Positions 15,750-19,573 of a stretch of DNA of 19,573 nucleotides are shown here, in pieces. Positions within the stretch are counted from its first letter, which is position 1; every line of letters starts with the position of its first letter. The stretch is from JALZAQ01 sp038253885 (lineage in GTDB: Bacteria; Gemmatimonadota; Gemmatimonadetes; Gemmatimonadales; Gemmatimonadaceae). The position numbers and the translations under genes were made by a program. Below the pieces are notes generated by a model, which saw only the letters and a list, made by a program, of their open reading frames with translations, made no database searches and had not been told where the DNA came from. The stretch is from NCBI GenBank assembly GCA_038253885.1, contig JBBSGP010000046.1, positions 1 through 19,573 of the forward strand, in the 5' to 3' direction.

Positions 15750-17608
15750 TCAGCCGCGTCCGGTCATCCACTGGGCGAGCAACAGCCGCTGCGCGGCGGT
15801 CGCGTCCGGTCGCGTCTCGAGCCTCACCTTCGGCCGGTCGTACCCCGTGACGACGATGGTCTTGTCGATCCGGGACCCTCCCCCACCCGTTTCGCGCCGC
15901 ACCGATACCCGAACCGTGTCCCCGATGTGCAATCGAGCGAGCTCGGCACGAAGCTGAGCCGGATCGCGAATCGTCGTGCTGTTCCAGGATTCGATCCGGT
16001 CGCCGGAGTGGAGCCCCGCCCGTCCCCACAAGGTCGCGGGAAACCAGACCCGCGCCTGGACGCCCGCCTCCCCCGGAATCCTGTTCGACAGGAGGCGCAG
16101 ATCCGGCGCCGTGTTCCACCCGCGGACAGTACCGGCGCCAACGTGACCACGGAGCGCAATCCGACGAGCGCGAGCCACCGATCGAAGTCGATGGCGCCGG
16201 CCGAGCGCACGTATCGCTCGAAGAACGGCGTCACCTCACAGGCGCAAACCTTGGCGACCGCGGCCTCCAGGTCAGCTCCGTTGAACCCGCGCTCGACACT
16301 GAAGCGGGAAGAGAGATCGCGCATCGCATCGTCGAGCGAGCGGCGGCCGCCGCTGGCGTCGCGAATCAGCAGGTCGAGCATCGCTCCGAGCAGCTCTCCC
16401 TGCGTGTACATGCTCGGCGTGTAATCACCGGTGGCCGCCGGCGGCTTGTTGAACGCGCGGCTCGTCTGATCGGGCGAGATCGCGGCGTGCGACGGGTTGG
16501 CGAGGTACGTCGTCATGAGGTGCTCCAGGTGCGCCACGCGCGTGGAATCGGTCGTGTGCAGTCCCGCGCGGCGAATCAGTAGATCGGCGTAGAAGAGCGT
16601 CACCCCCTCGCTCCACCAGAGCTCGCCCGTCGGAGCAGGCGCTTCGTGGCGCACGCCAATCCAGGTCAGCGGCCGAAGGTGGACCTCGTTCCACGTGTGG
16701 AAGAACTCGTGCGCGATCTGCCCCAGCAGAGAGTTCGGATCCCGGGCGAGGCTGGCGCTCGGCGCGCCGATCGACACCGAGTTCAGATGCTCCAGCCCGC
16801 CGAACGTGCTGTCCTCGAACAGAAACTGGTACTCACGATAGGGCATGCGACCGAACATGCGCGCCGCCTCGCGCGCGATGCGCTCGACGTTCCCCGTGAA
16901 TAGCGCCGTGTCGAACGGTGTTCCGGCGGGACGCCCCAGATACGCCATCCGGTGAGGCACACCTTCCACGTCGAACTGCCAGCTCCGGATGTGGCCAACG
17001 AGCATTGGCGAGTCGACGAGGGCGTTCACGCCAGAGGCCGAGAATGTGCGCGCGCCAGAACCCGAGCCGAGCCCGGTGGCAATGCTCCATGCGCCGGGGA
17101 GCACAACGGTTGCCCCCACCGGCCACCGCTCTCCCCCCACGACGTACAGGAACGAATGCGGCCCTCCCACGAGGCCACCGGTCGGAGTGAGATGGGCCTT
17201 CCACACGGCCTGCTGCTCCGGAGGCGTGGCCGCGGGAAAGCGGACGCGGTAGCGCAGAGTGACATCGCCGGGCGGGCCTACCACGCGCCAGAGCGAGCTG
17301 TCTTCGCGAGTCACCGTCACCGTGCCGCGAGCGGACACCCCTCGCAGATCGGTGAGGTGGCGCCAGTACTCGTCGTCGTACTCGGTGTGCGCCACCATCG
17401 CCACCCGAAACTCGGACGGCGCGCCGCGTACGCGCATGTCGACGGTGACGCCAGACAGCTCCGCCGAATCGACGCGCAACGTGTAGTCCACTCTGTGGGA
17501 CGCTTGCGCTGACGACACCCGTACGCCGAGCGCCAGAGCGAGAGCAGGAAGGAGCGGGCGAAGAGAAGGCATGGCTCTCAGGAGGCGGGACGCAGAGAAA
17601 TGACGCAT
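15750..17608 (-). pseudogene. M61 glycyl aminopeptidase-like metalloprotease with PDZ domain, broken by a frameshift
   Basis: The main frame from ATG 17608 encodes a signal peptide (about 1-35), the M61 N-terminal beta domain, and a catalytic domain with GGLEH (270-274), the zinc motif HEFFH (H300, H304) and WWSEGVT (E334, third ligand). Sense is kept to about residue 497 (LAPVLSAGG, near 16115). After that the frame yields Arg/Ser-rich noise until a stop at 15824-15826. The next frame instead gives a good PDZ domain (PDLRLLSNRIPG, GLHSGDRIESWNSTTI, LHIGDTVRVSVRR) ending at 15750. Restoring one base in about 16085-16135 would give a protein of about 619 residues, normal for an M61-PDZ enzyme. 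The cause is either a sequencing or assembly error or a real mutation that removes the PDZ domain. AGGA at 17615-17618 sets the start; a GTG at 17638 is an alternative. The family removes N-terminal Gly/Ala, here outside the cytoplasm. Confidence 0.85.
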
Positions 17609-17614
17609 CGATCG

Positions 17615-17618
17615 TCCT
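17615..17618 (-). promoter_or_regulatory. ribosome binding site AGGA deciding the M61 start
   Basis: AGGA on the minus strand lies 6 bases before ATG 17608. The in-frame ATG at 17572 has no comparable site, though it would begin a more compact signal peptide. Confidence 0.5.
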
Positions 17619-17701
17619 GATCCGATGCCGCTCGGCACCCGATCGTTTAGCCTGAGGCTGACGAAGTCGTCGTCGCGCGGTCCGGAGATGAATCCGGTCC
17701 C

Positions 17702-19552
17702 TCAGCGCGCGAGCCGTCCGGTGATGTACACGTGGAAGTCGGGTACGCGCTCGGCGTCCCTGAGCTTCAGGCGCCAGAGGATCGCTCCGCTCACGCCGCC
17801 TGGTGGAAGCACCCCATCACTACCGAGCGCCTCCTCGTAGGTGAAGACCGCGCCCGCGCCCTTCATCCCGTTGCTCGACGAGAGGATCTCCGGCGCGGCG
17901 TCGGCGTTCATCTCTCCCATGCCGCTCCCGAACTTGCGTACCTCGAGTCGGATCGGCCCGCGGATCGCCTGACCCGAGACGTTCTTGATCCGGACCCACA
18001 GCTCGAGCTCCTGGGTAGCGGCATCGTAGTGGCCGGGATCCGACACGAGGTCGATGCGCCGGGTGATGTCGGTGGGTGCGCCGAGCCTGGCGGTATCGTT
18101 CGGCGCCGCCGTCACCGCGCGGCTCGACTCTCGCACCACTCGGACGCGCGCCGTGTGGAGCTGATACGATCCGCTGCGCGCGTCGGCCCAGACCGGGTGA
18201 AAATCGCCGCTCGCATCAGTCGTGAGCCCCATGTAGTCCCCGCCCGCCAGCCACCGGCTGGCCGCGGAGATGAACGACACGCGCATCTCGCCAGCGAGGC
18301 CGGTGAAGCTCGACGGTGAGAGCAGGAGATTGCCGCTGCCGCGCGCAATGGAGATCGCGCTCGAGACGCGCGCAGGCTCCGTGAACGTGGCTCCGCCGTC
18401 GAGCGAAGCCGCAAAGAGCTCGTGGAACGCGAGACCGCTCGTTGCGCCGCGCGTGTCGTACCAGGTAACGCCAAGGATTCCATCGCGATTGACCGCCACC
18501 GCCGCCTGAAACTGCTTCGTGCTATCGGCACTCGGTTGGGCAACGGTCTTCGGCGCGCTCCACGTCTGGCCCCGATCGATGGACCAGGAGATCAGCACTC
18601 GTGGGGCGCCACCCGAGAAATCTGTCCAGACACAGTAGATTCGATCGCGGAAGCGGGGGCTCGGATCGGCCGCGTACGCGAACGATCCGGCAAGCTGCCG
18701 ATCCGCCAGCACTCGCCTGGCAGTTCCGACGGGCCCTGGACCGGGGCGCGGCGGCGAGAAGGTCACGCCGCCGTCCGCCGAGAGGACGGTGTAGAGGCGG
18801 CTCACCTTCCAGACCGAGTCCTGCGCGGGTGTGCTCGGGAAATCGACGAATGGTACGACGAGGGAGCCATCGCTCAGGACGATCGTCTGATCGACGTTGA
18901 GCCCGCGCTTCCCCTCGCCGTCGATGAACTTGACGGGGCCGATCCAGCTCCGGCCATCGTCCTCCGAGCGGAACACGCCCAGGGAATATTGGCGGCCATA
19001 TAGCACGGCCATGTAGAGCCGACCAGCGTAGCGACCCGTGGTGTGATCACTGGTGAGCATCGGATGGTCGTAGGACGCTCCGAGATCGAATGGAGCTCCC
19101 CACGTCGTTCCGGCGTCCTCGGATCGGTAGGCGTGAAGGTACGCCCGCGTGCGCCCGGTTTCATCTGCCTTGGGAGTGAGCGTGGCGAAGATGGCGGTGC
19201 CGGCGCTGGTGAACGTCACCTGGGGATCCCCGCCGCCGAACCGGCGCTGCTCCGCGAACGCCACGTCACTCCAGGTGACGCCCCCGTCGTGCGTGACGTA
19301 TGCCTTCGTCGCCGTGCCCCCTTCGGATCGCGTGTAGGTGATCGCCCCGGCGATGAGATTCCGCGCATCGCGCGGATTCGCCGCCGCCATGACCTCCACG
19401 TGCGGCGCGTCCCCGTCACGGCTCACCAGATAGTCGGTCCCCACCATCACCCGCGTGGCCGAGTCGTCGGGCGCCTTCCGGTCGCGCTGCGCCGCCATCG
19501 GCCCGAGCGGAAGCGTAAGCAGCGTCAGCGCGGTGAGGATTCCCATGCCCAT
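17702..19552 (-). CDS. exported Asp-box (BNR) beta-propeller protein, sialidase-like fold
   Basis: A 616-residue exported protein: signal peptide (about 1-22, ending PMAAQ), then a beta-propeller with Asp-box repeats (S-x-D-x-G-x-T-W type) near residues 87, 143, 195, 257, 323 and 382 and a degenerate one at 443. Examples are THDGGVTWS, RSEDAGTTWG and WSIDRGQTWS. Two further W-x-D-x-R turns are WYDTR (364-368) and WADAR (455-459). About residues 490-616 look like a separate beta-sandwich domain. Asp boxes occur in sialidases, but I see no FRIP-type arginine motif near the N-terminus, so sialidase activity is not supported; such propellers are often binding or scaffold proteins. ATG at 19552 is chosen: AGGAG at 19559-19563 lies 6 bases upstream, better placed than GTG 19555 or ATG 19546. 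The M61 gene follows 93 bases later on the same strand. Any promoter lies outside the window. Confidence 0.87.
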   Translation of the reverse strand: MGMGILTALTLLTLPLGPMAAQRDRKAPDDSATRVMVGTDYLVSRDGDAPHVEVMAAANPRDARNLIAGAITYTRSEGGTATKAYVTHDGGVTWSDVAFAEQRRFGGGDPQVTFTSAGTAIFATLTPKADETGRTRAYLHAYRSEDAGTTWGAPFDLGASYDHPMLTSDHTTGRYAGRLYMAVLYGRQYSLGVFRSEDDGRSWIGPVKFIDGEGKRGLNVDQTIVLSDGSLVVPFVDFPSTPAQDSVWKVSRLYTVLSADGGVTFSPPRPGPGPVGTARRVLADRQLAGSFAYAADPSPRFRDRIYCVWTDFSGGAPRVLISWSIDRGQTWSAPKTVAQPSADSTKQFQAAVAVNRDGILGVTWYDTRGATSGLAFHELFAASLDGGATFTEPARVSSAISIARGSGNLLLSPSSFTGLAGEMRVSFISAASRWLAGGDYMGLTTDASGDFHPVWADARSGSYQLHTARVRVVRESSRAVTAAPNDTARLGAPTDITRRIDLVSDPGHYDAATQELELWVRIKNVSGQAIRGPIRLEVRKFGSGMGEMNADAAPEILSSSNGMKGAGAVFTYEEALGSDGVLPPGGVSGAILWRLKLRDAERVPDFHVYITGRLAR

Positions 19553-19573
19553 CACGCGCTCCTGTCGAGGCCA

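Noticed and set aside
15529..16119. A further minus-strand open frame overlapping the M61 end and the antiporter end
   Set aside because: It is in neither the M61 nor the PDZ frame, has Arg/Gly-rich composition and no domain, and crosses into the antiporter gene.
17649..17659. Perfect 11-base palindrome AGCCTGAGGCT between the propeller and M61 genes
   Set aside because: The stem is only 5 bases with a 1-base centre and no T-run, and there is no second copy nearby; too little to call a terminator or operator.
1..19573. Mobile element, phage, CRISPR or RNA gene
   Set aside because: No transposase, integrase, terminal repeats, spaced direct repeats, or tRNA/rRNA-like segments were seen on either strand.

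Overview
The window is high-GC DNA carrying densely packed genes for exported, surface and periplasmic proteins: two TonB-dependent outer-membrane receptors, one of them a SusC type with its SusD lipoprotein, three or four metallopeptidase-type proteins, a secreted amidohydrolase and a secreted beta-propeller. SusC/SusD machinery in such GC-rich DNA, with Shine-Dalgarno-like leaders, points to Gemmatimonadota (a soil Gemmatimonas or Gemmatirosa relative). This is inference from gene content, since there is no rRNA or marker gene. I see no tRNA, rRNA, CRISPR array, insertion sequence or phage gene, and no gene-free stretch longer than about 190 bases.

The left block (1-9021) is entirely on the minus strand. 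Read in the direction of transcription it runs: a YtcJ-like secreted amidohydrolase; a lipoprotein-like protein with a copper-ligand pattern resembling peptidylglycine monooxygenase, coupled to the amidohydrolase by a 4-base GTGA overlap; a 186-base gap; a 927-residue TonB-dependent receptor; an M16 peptidase with an intact HXXEH site; an M16 homologue with that site lost, again coupled by GTGA; and an omega-amino acid:pyruvate aminotransferase that runs off the left edge. The last four genes are separated by 4, -4 and 10 bases and look like one operon. The order suggests uptake of a peptide or protein through the outer membrane, cleavage by a heterodimeric M16 protease, and transamination of a product.

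The centre (9055-15653) is on the plus strand: a two-domain extradiol-dioxygenase-like VOC protein, divergent from the amidohydrolase with only 33 bases between them; a SusC-type receptor; its SusD-like lipoprotein; and a CPA1-type Na+/H+ antiporter. A fair sigma70-like promoter overlaps the stop codon of the VOC gene.

The right block (15750-19552) returns to the minus strand: a secreted seven-Asp-box beta-propeller protein followed by an M61 (glycyl aminopeptidase) gene with a C-terminal PDZ domain. The M61 reading frame is broken by an apparent one-base loss just before the PDZ domain.

The most interesting points are the receptor plus M16-pair operon (comparable in logic to the Fus ferredoxin-import system), the PHM-like copper ligand set in an unassigned lipoprotein together with its Met-xx-Met ladder, and the frameshift in the M61-PDZ gene.
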